Positions 18,296-26,811 of a stretch of DNA of 64,000 nt are shown here, one piece after another. Under the pieces are notes generated by a model. The model saw only the letters and a list, made by a program, of their open reading frames with translations, did not search any database and was not told the origin of the DNA. The stretch lies in assembly GCF_019801015.1 (NCBI RefSeq), contig NZ_JAHVJZ010000007.1:124001-188000 (forward strand), read 5' to 3'. The translations under genes and the position numbers were made by a program. Source of the stretch: Marinobacter nauticus. Lineage in GTDB: Bacteria; Pseudomonadota; Gammaproteobacteria; Enterobacterales; Shewanellaceae. Every line of letters starts with the position of its first letter. The stretch's first letter is position 1.

Positions 18296-19033
18296 TCAGC
18301 TGGCGTACGGATCCGGCATCGTCCGGAACGTCAGGTACTCGTCCGGCACCCCACAGAAAATCACCTCTTCCGTGCCAATCAGGTGGTAGTGAATCGCTTT
18401 GCCTTCGGCAATAAGGCGGTTATAGAGCGGGGCGATATAAAGCTCATTCTTCTGCCACTGTTCGGGTGGCAGCGACGCCTCGTCATTAAACACCCTCAGA
18501 AAATCCTCGGCCCGCTCAAAATGGTACAGCCCGGTGCTGCACAGGTCGGAGATCGGGTTTTTCTCTGCGGTTTCCGACACCAGAGTGCTGCCCGGCTCAA
18601 CCGGTTTCGCGTACGACCAGTTGCTGCCCTCGCCCCGAAACACCTCCAGGTAGCCATCGCCCATACCCGCCACCTCCGGCAGCACAAAGCCCGGCCGGAA
18701 CGTGTCGATGTTGAAGACGGTAATGGGCGTATCGGCGGCAACGCCTTCAAGCCCCAGGGCGACGGTTTCTGCCTGCCCCCGGGTCTCGCCCTTCAGTACC
18801 ACCACCTCAAACTCTCTGATGCCCAGCGCTTCACAGCGTTGCGTCACGAAGGCGGGGGTGTCGAAATCGGCCCGGACAATAAAGCGGAACGGCACCGAGT
18901 CGAAGTAGCGCTGGAAGCTCAATACCGCATGGTCAAACAGGGGGCGACCGTGTGCTTCCAGCATGTATTTCGGCAGGTCATAACCCGCCTTGAAGAAGCG
19001 GGAACTCAACCCGGCCATCGGGATCACAATCAT
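18296..19033 (-). CDS. Sugar-nucleotidyltransferase-like protein
   Basis: 245 residues. The N-terminus MIVIPMAGLSSRFFKAGY followed by LPKYMLEAHGRPLFDHAV is the nucleotide-binding signature (GxSxRF...PK) of NTP transferases, which couple a sugar or alcohol phosphate to a nucleotide. FNIDTFRPGF near residue 112 supplies the metal-binding Asp. It is the third gene of an overlapping operon (HAD phosphatase, nucleotidyltransferase-kinase, this gene), overlapping its upstream neighbour by ATGA. Such trios occur in capsule and LPS modification loci. The activated compound is unknown. Confidence 0.72.
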   Translation of the reverse strand: MIVIPMAGLSSRFFKAGYDLPKYMLEAHGRPLFDHAVLSFQRYFDSVPFRFIVRADFDTPAFVTQRCEALGIREFEVVVLKGETRGQAETVALGLEGVAADTPITVFNIDTFRPGFVLPEVAGMGDGYLEVFRGEGSNWSYAKPVEPGSTLVSETAEKNPISDLCSTGLYHFERAEDFLRVFNDEASLPPEQWQKNELYIAPLYNRLIAEGKAIHYHLIGTEEVIFCGVPDEYLTFRTMPDPYAS

Positions 19034-20598
19034 GCCTGGGCTCCGGTGATCTGGTCATACAAACGATAAGCGTTGCCGATAAAGCCCAGTTGGCGGTCTG
19101 GCCGGTCACTGTGCAATGGCAACATGGAGAGGAACAGCTGCACCTGCATGGCGCAAAGCTGGGAACGGGTCAGGCCAAAATGGGTGGCCATCAGCGCGCA
19201 GAACGCGTCGCTCACTTTATTGCGCTCGCTGTTTTCAGCGACAGAAAAATCGAGCGATTGCCCATCCAGCGTGGCTTTGAAGTAGCCGGCGACGATCACG
19301 TCATACAGCCCCATGATGGAGTGAGCCAGTTTGGCGATATCATAAAAACTGTGACCGTAGATGGAGGGGTTGTCCTGCCCGTCCAGACCGCGCGGATCAA
19401 TCACCTTGATATTGGCGGTACGGAAATCGTAAAGGATATTGCTGAAGCAGAGATCACCGTGCAGCAGATTCTGACGGCCATCGTCTTTCGGCAGTGCCTG
19501 TGCACTCAGCGCAGCCAGCTCACGGATGCTGGGGCGAACCTCTCCATTGATGATCATCGGTTCATCCAGATCGCAGGGCGCGTCAAACTGGGCCAGACGC
19601 TGAGCGGTTTTGTCCTGGAACAGGTTCTGCAATGTCCGCTTACTTTCCACCTGGTGTGAGCGGGCCTTGTCCAGAAAGCGGCAACAGGCCCGGAGAACCT
19701 TGTCCCAGGCAAAAGCGGGCAAACGGCTGAACACGTACAGCTCGTTCAGTGCCGTCAGGTGCAAATACTCAATGCGGTATTCGAACAACTCGCCAGCCTT
19801 ACCGGCATCAAGCAGCACCGGGCTATAGAGCTTCATGCTGCCGGGCAGTGACTGGAACCAGTTGGCTTCTGCGGCCAGCTTATGGCACTTGCGGCTGGCT
19901 TTGGTCACCACCTGTTCTTCAATCCGCATTTCGTTGAAAGCCCGCTGGGTGGTCATCCGCGACTTTGACTGATAGTAGGTGTGACAGTGGCCAAAATCGT
20001 ACCAGTCACTGCAGCGAACCGGGCTCAGCCCCACACTGCGATGGTAGCCGTTGAGTCCCTCAATAAAGCTGCCGCCGGCGATGGTGATTTCCCGCACCAG
20101 AGTCCGTGGCCGGGAAAAGTGGAAAAAGCCATTGACGATAAGGTCTCCGGAGGGCGGAATCATCACATCACAGTGTGAGATCCGCCCGCTCTCGGGGTGG
20201 TATTCCGCCCAGTCGTAGTTATCTTCCACCTGACTGATGCCGATTCTATCCACCCCTTCCGGTAGCTGGTCAAACAGGGTATCCCCGTGCAGCAGTGTCA
20301 GGGACTCTTCCGGCTCCAGCTCCAGCAGATTGAGCGCGTACACCACCGCCTGGCCCAGCGACAGGTGCTCCGGCAGGTAAAGCAGTTGCACCCCGCGCTG
20401 TTGCAGCGCTTCCAGATCAAACGGGCCGGGACGGAAGCGCTCCGGCAAGGTCATCGCTACCGCTTCGCCTTCGGGGATCAGAGCCAGCTGGTGATGAAAC
20501 AGGCGCCGATTGCCCACCGGCAGAAAAGCCGGTGGAACCGGGCCAAATTCGGATTGAAGCTCTGTGGCCACAAAGGCACCAGAGGTGATCAGATGCAT
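19030..20598 (-). CDS. Fusion of a degenerate nucleotidyltransferase-like domain and an APH/choline-kinase-like domain
   Basis: 522 residues. Residues 1-230 resemble a nucleotidyltransferase (PAFLPVGNRRLFHHQLALI, LLHGDTLFDQL) but lack the usual glycine-rich GxGxR loop, so this half may be inactive or altered. Residues 240-522 are an aminoglycoside-phosphotransferase / choline-kinase fold: the catalytic loop LLHGDLCFSNILYD (HGD...N) near residue 398 and the metal-binding VIDPRG near 418. It overlaps the HAD gene upstream by ten bases and the nucleotidyltransferase downstream by four. Together the operon could phosphorylate, activate and dephosphorylate one small compound for surface-glycan decoration. 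The substrate is unknown. Confidence 0.7.
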   Translation of the reverse strand: MHLITSGAFVATELQSEFGPVPPAFLPVGNRRLFHHQLALIPEGEAVAMTLPERFRPGPFDLEALQQRGVQLLYLPEHLSLGQAVVYALNLLELEPEESLTLLHGDTLFDQLPEGVDRIGISQVEDNYDWAEYHPESGRISHCDVMIPPSGDLIVNGFFHFSRPRTLVREITIAGGSFIEGLNGYHRSVGLSPVRCSDWYDFGHCHTYYQSKSRMTTQRAFNEMRIEEQVVTKASRKCHKLAAEANWFQSLPGSMKLYSPVLLDAGKAGELFEYRIEYLHLTALNELYVFSRLPAFAWDKVLRACCRFLDKARSHQVESKRTLQNLFQDKTAQRLAQFDAPCDLDEPMIINGEVRPSIRELAALSAQALPKDDGRQNLLHGDLCFSNILYDFRTANIKVIDPRGLDGQDNPSIYGHSFYDIAKLAHSIMGLYDVIVAGYFKATLDGQSLDFSVAENSERNKVSDAFCALMATHFGLTRSQLCAMQVQLFLSMLPLHSDRPDRQLGFIGNAYRLYDQITGAQA

Positions 20599-20969
20599 GA
20601 CTTGTCGCTCTCAATCAGTTCCAGGATTTCTGCATAACTGAGTCGGGCAAACTCGCCAGGGCGAACGGCCCGATCGTCAATATAGAAGCCTTCATGACCG
20701 CACCAGGGCTTGCCAACCAGGATCTCGTCATAAGGCACCTGGTGTTGGTCCAACCAAGCAGTGATGATGGGCAGGGTGTGGATATTGATTTTGCCAACGT
20801 TGCCTTCATAGGTCCGCATATTGCGTGCGGTGGAGATGACAATCTCAAACCCCAGTTCCCGGTACTCACGCAGCATGTCGATCACGTCTTGTCGGGGCGA
20901 AACATTGGCGTAATCCGAAGTGTCCGCCTGTGTCAGGGTTCCGTCCAGATCCACGATCAGTCGTTTCAT
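20589..20969 (-). CDS. HAD-family phosphatase of capsule/LPS type (BcbF/HcbF-like)
   Basis: 126 residues. The HAD motif I IVDLDGTLT is at residues 5-13, motif II is IVISTARNM near residue 48, and motif III/IV is FYIDDRAVRP near residue 103. Small HAD proteins of this size are called capsule biosynthesis phosphatases (BcbF, HcbF) in Pasteurella and Haemophilus. I chose the ATG at 20969 because it starts exactly at the HAD core; no good ribosome site precedes it, which is odd for the first gene of an operon. It overlaps the next gene by ten bases. Confidence 0.75.
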   Translation of the reverse strand: MKRLIVDLDGTLTQADTSDYANVSPRQDVIDMLREYRELGFEIVISTARNMRTYEGNVGKINIHTLPIITAWLDQHQVPYDEILVGKPWCGHEGFYIDDRAVRPGEFARLSYAEILELIESDKSCI

Positions 20970-21402
20970 ATTTAATGTAGCCCGTAGCTCAATTGGTAAA
21001 AGAAAGGTCGAATTGGGTAGCAGAGCCAGAACTATAACACCAAAGCCTATATTTTCGCCTTCGAATAGGCGCACTTGCCGCGGAATCGATGCAGAAGCGG
21101 AAGGCCATGTTTACTCATCGTTAACGCCTTTTATTGGTCGCATCAATTGTTAAATTACCGGTTCGGGAATGACGTAAGATATTCGCGAGGAAAAGGCGAT
21201 ACCGGCTTATTCAGAGCTGGCTGTATTCATCCGGAAACGCAGGGGCTGTCTCACAAAACCGAGGCTCCCGTCTGGCATGGAGAGATATTCTTCACTCACA
21301 GGCTGTCTTAGAGCCCTCGGGATCGATAATCTGATCTCGTTAACAACGATGAGCCCGTGAAAACTGAACAGTGACTCGACAGCGAGTTATAAGAGGATTG
21401 TC
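20970..21402. other. Divergent intergenic region between two glycan operons, with a tRNA-like fragment
   Basis: 433 bases without a convincing gene and clearly lower in GC than its flanks. It must carry the promoters of the HAD operon (minus) and the WavE-like gene (plus). At 20980-20998 it contains GCCCGTAGCTCAATTGGTA, which looks like the 5' end and D-arm of a tRNA, but no anticodon or T-arm follows. A small hairpin ACTCG-ACAG-CGAGT precedes the ribosome site of the plus-strand gene near 21375. Confidence 0.5.
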
Positions 21403-22245
21403 ATGAAAACCGGTTTGATCATTCAGGGGCCACTTTTGTCCCGGGGGCGTACAGGAAAAACGGTCGGAATTCCGCTGAAACAGGTCACTGAACAGGACGT
21501 GGTGGATTTCAATTGTGTCGACACCATCACCCGCATGGTGAACGAGTGCGAATCCCGCTATGACGCCATTGTCGTGGCCACCTGGAAGACCGAAGACCCG
21601 GCCTTGATTGAAGCGCTGGCACAGCGAATTGGCCATGAGCGAATTCTGCTGCTTGAAGACAACACCAAAGCCATCGCGCCGAGAACCGCGCTGGTGGGTG
21701 GCAACAACAAATACCGACAGTTCTATTCGATGCTGAAAGGCCTGGAAGCACTGGAAGCCCAGGGCTGTGAATTGGCGGTAAAGGTCCGAACCGATCAATA
21801 CGGGGATTACGTGGCGCTGGCCGACCAGCTGGAAGCGGCGGTCAAGCAGGGGCCGGAGAAAGTGATGATTCCCTGGCTGGATGTGCGCAAACCGATGCAT
21901 CTGGTGGACTTTTACTTTGGCGGCACCACCGCCCATCTGAAAGCCCTGTGCAAACGTTACTTCGCCAAACCCGAGGCCTATGAACTGGTGCATCTGGACC
22001 TGTTCTATCACTGGACCTGGGACATTCCCACCTGGGCCCTGCCGTTCTACAAGCTTCTGATTGGCAAACGAATGAACCCGCTGAACAGTGCCGTGATCCG
22101 TACCGGGTGGGACAACGCCTTCTGGCTTTCCTCCCGCCAGGTGGCACAAAGCCTGGTGTGGCGGGGGGAGCCCTTCGACCTGCCCAACCCAGAGCGCCTC
22201 CGGTTTGCTGAGGACGGAGACAAGCTGAAGCAGCTCGGGGTCTGA
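21403..22245 (+). CDS. WavE-like lipopolysaccharide synthesis protein (putative glycosyltransferase)
   Basis: 280 residues. The start MKTGLIIQGPLL, then VDTITRMVNECESRYDAIVVATWKTE and later AVKVRTDQYGDY, follows the pattern of the WavE family (IQGP near the N-terminus, a W-K motif and a K-x-RTDQ acidic motif), named for a Vibrio cholerae LPS core gene. The RTDQ segment is a plausible divalent-metal and nucleotide-sugar site. The gene stands alone, reads away from the HAD-kinase operon and ends before a strong terminator. Membership in WavE is likely but not certain. Confidence 0.6.
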   Translation: MKTGLIIQGPLLSRGRTGKTVGIPLKQVTEQDVVDFNCVDTITRMVNECESRYDAIVVATWKTEDPALIEALAQRIGHERILLLEDNTKAIAPRTALVGGNNKYRQFYSMLKGLEALEAQGCELAVKVRTDQYGDYVALADQLEAAVKQGPEKVMIPWLDVRKPMHLVDFYFGGTTAHLKALCKRYFAKPEAYELVHLDLFYHWTWDIPTWALPFYKLLIGKRMNPLNSAVIRTGWDNAFWLSSRQVAQSLVWRGEPFDLPNPERLRFAEDGDKLKQLGV

Positions 22246-22342
22246 ACAAGCGGGGCTCCGGAGCGCCCTTTTTCGCGAGTCAGCCGCTGGCTCGAGGTTC
22301 AGGGTGACCGCAATCGATTGCCATGAGCCCATTGGCAGCAAT

Positions 22343-22374
22343 AAAAAAAGGCACCCGATTGGGTGCCTTTTTTC
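22343..22374. terminator. Bidirectional terminator between WavE-like gene and typA
   Basis: AAAAAAAGGCACCC, loop GATT, GGGTGCCTTTTTT. It can end transcription from both sides. Confidence 0.9.
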
Positions 22375-22386
22375 GCAAATCAGGAC

Positions 22387-24213
22387 TTAGCCTTTTTTGC
22401 TGTCGCGGGAAGCGCGCTTACGATCAGACTCGGTCAGCAGCTTCTTACGAATACGGATGCTCTCCGGAGTCACCTCTACCAGCTCATCGTCATCGATGAA
22501 CTCCAGGGCGCGTTCCAGGGTCAGCTGGATCGGCGGAGTCAGGGTCTGAGCTTCGTCGGTACCGGCGGCGCGAACGTTGGTCAGCTGCTTGCCTTTCAGG
22601 GCGTTCACAGTCAGGTCGTTATCGCGGCTGTGGATACCGATAACCATGCCTTCGTACACTTCAGTACCGTGGCCAACCATCAGACGGCCACGCTCCTGCA
22701 GGTTGAACAGGGCGTTGGTCAGGGCTTTACCGGTGGCGTTGGCGATCAGTACACCGTTGATGCGCTGACCGATGTTGCCGCCTTTGTGCGGGCCGTACTC
22801 GTAGAAAGTGTGGTACAGCAGACCGGTACCAGAGGTCAGAGTCATAAACTCAGTCTGGAAGCCGATCAGACCGCGGGACGGCATGATGAAGTCCATGCGG
22901 ATGCGGCCTTTGCCGTCCGGAGACATGTCGGTCAGCTCAGCCTTACGCAGGCCCAGCTTCTCCATGATGGAACCCTGGTGGGCTTCCTCAACGTCTACGG
23001 TTACGGTCTCGTAGGGCTCCTGCAGCTCACCGTCAACGGTACGCATGATCACTTCCGGACGGGATACCGCCAGCTCGAAGCCTTCACGACGCATGTTTTC
23101 GATCAGAACGCCCAGGTGCAGTTCACCACGGCCAGACACTTTGAACTTGTCCGGATCGTCGGTTTCTTCAACGCGCAGTGCCACGTTGTGCACCAGCTCT
23201 TTCTGCAGACGCTCCAGGATGTTACGGGAGGTCACGTACTTGCCTTCCAGACCTGCGAACGGGGAGGTGTTCACCTGGAAGGTCATGGTCACGGTCGGCT
23301 CGTCAACGGACAGGGCCGGCAGCGCTTCCACTTCAGACGGGCAGCATACGGTGTCGGAGATCTTCAGCTCACCCAGGCCAGAGATGGCGATGATGTCGCC
23401 GGCTTGAGCTTCGCCCACTTCGTGACGCTCCAGGCCCATGTAGCCCAGAACCTGACCCACTTTGCCGTTACGGGTGATGCCGTTGGCACCGTGAACGGTC
23501 ACCTGCTGGCCCACTTTTACGCGGCCACGGGAAACACGGCCTACACCGATAACGCCCACGTAGCTGTTGTAGTCCAGCTGGGAGATCTGCATCTGGAACG
23601 GACCTTCCGGATCCGCGCTCGGCGGGGAAACTTCGTCCACGATGGTCTGGAACAGAGCGGTCATGTCTTCAGCAGACTCGCCTTCCTCAACGGAAGCCCA
23701 GCCATTCAGAGCGGAAGCGTATACCACTTTGAAGTCCAGCTGTTCGTCGGTCGCGCCCAGGTTGTCGAACAGGTCAAATACCTGATCCATTACCCAGTCA
23801 GGACGAGCACCCGGCTTGTCGATCTTGTTGATAACCACGATCGGCTTCAGACCCTGAGCAAAGGCTTTCTGGGTTACGAAGCGGGTTTGCGGCATCGGAC
23901 CTTCCTGCGCATCAACCAGCAGCAGTACGGAGTCAACCATGGACAGAACGCGCTCTACTTCACCACCGAAGTCAGCGTGTCCAGGGGTGTCCACGATGTT
24001 GATGCGGTAGTCGTTCCATTTGATGGCGGTGTTCTTTGCCAGAATGGTAATACCGCGCTCTTTCTCCAGGTCGTTGGAGTCCATCACGCGCTCGTCCAGA
24101 GCAACGCGGGCATCCAGGGTGCCGGATTGGGACAGCAGTTTGTCAACCAGGGTAGTTTTACCGTGGTCAACGTGGGCGATGATCGCCACGTTACGCAAGT
24201 TTTCGATACTCAT
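22387..24213 (-). CDS. typA: Ribosome-associated translational GTPase TypA/BipA
   Basis: 608 residues against 607 in E. coli. BipA helps 50S assembly at low temperature and binds the ribosome like EF-G. G1 is AHVDHGKTT (residues 13-21), G2 lies in KERGITI, G3 is DTPGHADF, and G4 is NKIDKP. The C-terminal BipA-specific domain follows ([18 protein letters not shown], then [15 protein letters not shown]). I chose MSIENLRN because a GGAGAGATC lies directly before it; an upstream start would add five residues. It is transcribed divergently from glnA, a conserved arrangement in enteric bacteria. Confidence 0.96.
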   Translation of the reverse strand: MSIENLRNVAIIAHVDHGKTTLVDKLLSQSGTLDARVALDERVMDSNDLEKERGITILAKNTAIKWNDYRINIVDTPGHADFGGEVERVLSMVDSVLLLVDAQEGPMPQTRFVTQKAFAQGLKPIVVINKIDKPGARPDWVMDQVFDLFDNLGATDEQLDFKVVYASALNGWASVEEGESAEDMTALFQTIVDEVSPPSADPEGPFQMQISQLDYNSYVGVIGVGRVSRGRVKVGQQVTVHGANGITRNGKVGQVLGYMGLERHEVGEAQAGDIIAISGLGELKISDTVCCPSEVEALPALSVDEPTVTMTFQVNTSPFAGLEGKYVTSRNILERLQKELVHNVALRVEETDDPDKFKVSGRGELHLGVLIENMRREGFELAVSRPEVIMRTVDGELQEPYETVTVDVEEAHQGSIMEKLGLRKAELTDMSPDGKGRIRMDFIMPSRGLIGFQTEFMTLTSGTGLLYHTFYEYGPHKGGNIGQRINGVLIANATGKALTNALFNLQERGRLMVGHGTEVYEGMVIGIHSRDNDLTVNALKGKQLTNVRAAGTDEAQTLTPPIQLTLERALEFIDDDELVEVTPESIRIRKKLLTESDRKRASRDSKKG

Positions 24214-24482
24214 GATCTCTCCAGGCAAAGGGGTACAAACGAAAAGACCCGATCTGTGAAAGACCGGGCGAACCCCTCCGCGGGGTAAATTCTGGGCGGC
24301 AAGTTTATAGGATAGCGCTTAAAACTGCGACAAATACCGAAGAAATCCTTATTACACCCCCAACTGTCTTGATGCTACAGTGGAAAAATGCTCAAGGATT
24401 GTGCTGTACAGAGTCCGCTTTGATGACCATTCCAGAAAAAGCCCGCCCCACAATCGATCACGCCCCATTTTTGGGCGGCATA

Positions 24483-24499
24483 CGCACCATAGTGGTGCA
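24483..24499. promoter_or_regulatory. NtrC (GlnG) binding site upstream of glnA
   Basis: GCACC-ATAGT-GGTGC (24484-24498) is a perfect palindrome matching the NtrC consensus TGCACC-N5-GGTGCA. It lies about 65 bases before the -24 element of the sigma-54 promoter, a normal enhancer distance. Confidence 0.8.
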
Positions 24500-24562
24500 G
24501 GCGATGCCCCCTGCCCGCAGCATAAATCCTTCAAATCCTTTATTTTCAATGCCTTGCATTTT

Positions 24563-24577
24563 TGGCACGGCATTCGC
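24563..24577 (+). promoter_or_regulatory. Sigma-54 promoter of glnA
   Basis: TGGCAC-GGCAT-TCGC matches the sigma-54 consensus TGGCAC-N5-TTGC except for one base in the -12 element, with the required GG and GC spacing. Transcription should begin near 24588, about 43 bases before the glnA start codon. Confidence 0.75.
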
Positions 24578-24630
24578 TTTGTTCTGGCCAGCTTGGTCAG
24601 AGCACCACATTTGCCACTGGAGGTTTAGGG

Positions 24631-26040
24631 ATGTCCATCGAGAACGTATTGAAACTGATTGAAGAAAACGACGTTAAGTTTGTTGATCTGCGCTTTACCG
24701 ACACCAAAGGTAAGGAACAGCACGTTTCCATTCCGGTAAGCCAAATCGACGCTGACTTCTTCGAAGAAGGCAAAATGTTCGACGGCTCCTCCATCCAGGG
24801 CTGGAAGGGCATCAACGAGTCCGACATGATTCTGATGCCGGACCCGGCCACTGCGGTACTCTGCCCCTTCACTGACGAAGTCACCCTGAACGTTCGCTGT
24901 GACATCATCGAGCCGGCCACCATGGAAGGCTACGACCGTGACCCCCGCTCCATCGCCAAGCGTGCGAAAGCCTTTATGCAGTCCACCGGCATCGCCGATG
25001 ACTGTTTCTTCGGCCCTGAGCCGGAGTTCTTCCTGTTCGACGACGTGAAGTACAAGACCGATATGTCCGGCTCCATGTACAAGATCGATGCGGAAGAAGC
25101 GTCCTGGAACTCTGACAAAGACTACGAAGGCGGCAACAAAGGCCACCGTCCGGGCGTGAAAGGCGGCTACTTCCCGGTATCCCCGGTGGATTCCGCTCAG
25201 GACATCCGTTCTGCCATGTGTCTGGTTCTGGAAGAGATGGGTCAGGTTGTTGAAGCCCACCACCACGAAGTGGCCACCGCCGGTCAGAACGAAATCGCCA
25301 CTCGCTTTAACAGCATCGTAGAGAAAGCCGACGAACTGCAGGTTCTGAAGTACGTAATCCACAACGTGGCTCACGTCTACGGCAAGTCCGCCACCTTTAT
25401 GCCCAAGCCGCTGGTTGGCGATAACGGTTCCGGCATGCACTGCCACCAGTCCCTGAGCAAAGACGGTGTGAACCTGTTTGCCGGCGACAAGTACGGCGGC
25501 CTGTCCGAGACCGCGCTGTACTACATCGGCGGTATCATCAAGCACGCCCGTGCCATCAACGCCTTTGCCAACGCGTCCACCAACTCTTACAAGCGTCTGG
25601 TTCCTGGCTTCGAAGCCCCGGTGATGCTGGCGTACTCTGCCCGTAACCGTTCCGCCTCCATCCGTATCCCGGTGGTACCGAGCCCGAAAGGTCGTCGCAT
25701 CGAAGTCCGCTTCCCTGACCCGACAGCCAACCCGTACCTGGCGTTCTCTGCCATGCTGATGGCCGGCCTGGACGGCATCATCAACAAGATCCACCCGGGC
25801 GATGCCATGGACAAGGACCTCTACGACCTGCCGGCAGAAGAAGCGGCCGAGATCCCGACCGTAGCGGCCAGCCTGGAACAGGCTCTGGACTGCCTGGACG
25901 CTGACCGCAGCTTCCTGACCGCCGGCGGCGTGTTCTCCGATGACTTTATCGACTCCTACATCGACCTGAAGCGCGGCGAAGTAGAGCGTCTGAACATGAC
26001 CACTCACCCGGTTGAGTTCGAACTGTATTACAGCGTTTAA
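24631..26040 (+). CDS. glnA: Glutamine synthetase, type I (beta, adenylylatable)
   Basis: Makes glutamine from glutamate, ammonia and ATP as a dodecamer in the cytoplasm. 469 residues, the same as E. coli. The beta-grasp strand carries [11 protein letters not shown], the metal site EPEFFLFD lies near residue 130, the ATP-binding region includes [10 protein letters not shown] (GSG..CH), and RIEVRFPDP contains substrate arginines. Tyr398 in DLYDLP corresponds to the adenylylated Tyr397 of E. coli, so GlnE control is expected. The ATG at 24631 follows GGAGGT. Transcription is predicted from a sigma-54/NtrC promoter. Confidence 0.98.
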   Translation: MSIENVLKLIEENDVKFVDLRFTDTKGKEQHVSIPVSQIDADFFEEGKMFDGSSIQGWKGINESDMILMPDPATAVLCPFTDEVTLNVRCDIIEPATMEGYDRDPRSIAKRAKAFMQSTGIADDCFFGPEPEFFLFDDVKYKTDMSGSMYKIDAEEASWNSDKDYEGGNKGHRPGVKGGYFPVSPVDSAQDIRSAMCLVLEEMGQVVEAHHHEVATAGQNEIATRFNSIVEKADELQVLKYVIHNVAHVYGKSATFMPKPLVGDNGSGMHCHQSLSKDGVNLFAGDKYGGLSETALYYIGGIIKHARAINAFANASTNSYKRLVPGFEAPVMLAYSARNRSASIRIPVVPSPKGRRIEVRFPDPTANPYLAFSAMLMAGLDGIINKIHPGDAMDKDLYDLPAEEAAEIPTVAASLEQALDCLDADRSFLTAGGVFSDDFIDSYIDLKRGEVERLNMTTHPVEFELYYSV

Positions 26041-26108
26041 CGACGCGACGATTCACTGAAAGTGGAAGCACGCTCTGTACCCCAATAAAAACAAGAACTA
26101 AGAGCATT

Positions 26109-26142
26109 CAAAAGCCCATCCGAAAGGATGGGCTTTTTTCTT
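26109..26142 (+). terminator. Rho-independent terminator after glnA
   Basis: AAAGCCCATCC, loop GAAA, GGATGGGCTTTTTT. Strong stem with a long T tract; it separates glnA from the DUF4124-glnLG genes. Confidence 0.9.
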
Positions 26143-26187
26143 TCAGGCCACTAAACTGTTCAAGAAACCATCGACAAGGAGCGAGAC

Positions 26188-26736
26188 ATGGGACCCCGAC
26201 TGATCCTGCTGGCCGTCGCCATCCTGCTGACGCCACAGGGCCTGGCCAAGATATACAAATGGACGGACGCCAATGGCCAGGTGCACTACTCTGACAAACC
26301 CCGTGATGGCGCTGAAGTGGTGGAAGTAGACACCAGCAAAGCCTCAACCATCATCCTGGCCAAACCCGGCCCGACACCGCCACCCCAAGTGGTTGAAGCC
26401 CCCAGTTACCGCATTCGGCTGACCGCTCCGGAAGAGCAGGCAACGGTACGGGACAACAACGGCCAACTCGACATTCAGATCGCGCTGGAGCCGGACCTGC
26501 TGGCGGACCACCGCATCGAACTGCTGCTGGACGGCAGCGTGGTTCGCACCGTTGGCGGCGGCGGCTCCTTTGCTCTGGACAATCTGGATCGGGGCGAACA
26601 TCAGTTGCAGGCGCGGGTGATCGACGAAAACGGCAAAGTCCTTGCATCAAGTGCCAAAAGGACGGTTTTTCTGCATCGCCATTCCCGGCTGATCTCGCCA
26701 CCGCGCCCACAACCGCGCACTCAGGGCGGATCCTGA
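26188..26736 (+). CDS. DUF4124-domain exported protein
   Basis: 182 residues. A signal peptide (residues 3-20) ends near GLA, followed at once by the DUF4124 core KIYKWTDANGQVHYSDKP. The C-terminal 100 residues (RIRLTAPEEQATVRDNNGQLDI, GGGGSFALDNLDRGEHQL) form a likely beta sandwich. DUF4124 proteins are periplasmic and uncharacterised; one commonly lies between glnA and glnL in Alteromonadales and Vibrionales. The gene is preceded by GGAGCG and follows the glnA terminator by about 45 bases. Confidence 0.8.
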   Translation: MGPRLILLAVAILLTPQGLAKIYKWTDANGQVHYSDKPRDGAEVVEVDTSKASTIILAKPGPTPPPQVVEAPSYRIRLTAPEEQATVRDNNGQLDIQIALEPDLLADHRIELLLDGSVVRTVGGGGSFALDNLDRGEHQLQARVIDENGKVLASSAKRTVFLHRHSRLISPPRPQPRTQGGS

Positions 26737-26747
26737 CCGAAACCGCT

Positions 26748-26766
26748 TTGCACCAAATTGGTGCAA
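26748..26766. promoter_or_regulatory. NtrC binding site upstream of glnL-glnG
   Basis: TTGCACCAAATTGGTGCAA is a perfect palindrome matching the NtrC consensus. A partial second site (TGGTGCA) lies about 10 bases downstream at 26775-26781. Its place just before glnL fits NtrC repressing its own operon, as in enteric bacteria. Confidence 0.75.
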
Positions 26767-26811
26767 TGCTAAGGTGGTGCACAATGCCAGGGCACAGAGG
26801 ACCGCACCACC

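Larger units (their letters stand above)
24214..24630. other. Divergent typA-glnA regulatory region
   Basis: 417 bases without a gene. The right half holds an NtrC site (24483-24499) and a sigma-54 promoter (24563-24577) for glnA; the left half must hold the typA promoter, which I could not place. One perfect NtrC site is visible; a second full site, usual in enteric glnA enhancers, was not found. Confidence 0.7.

Noticed and set aside
20980-21040. Complete tRNA gene
   Set aside because: Only the 5' strand and D-arm resemble a tRNA; no anticodon stem, T-arm or 3' acceptor follows.
22363-24288. 641-codon open frame on the plus strand opposite typA
   Set aside because: It mirrors typA codon by codon, is rich in His, Gln and Val as expected for an antisense reading of a GC-rich gene, and has no family motif or ribosome site.
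24625-26007. 460-codon open frame antisense to glnA
   Set aside because: Shadow of glutamine synthetase, whose every motif is present on the plus strand.
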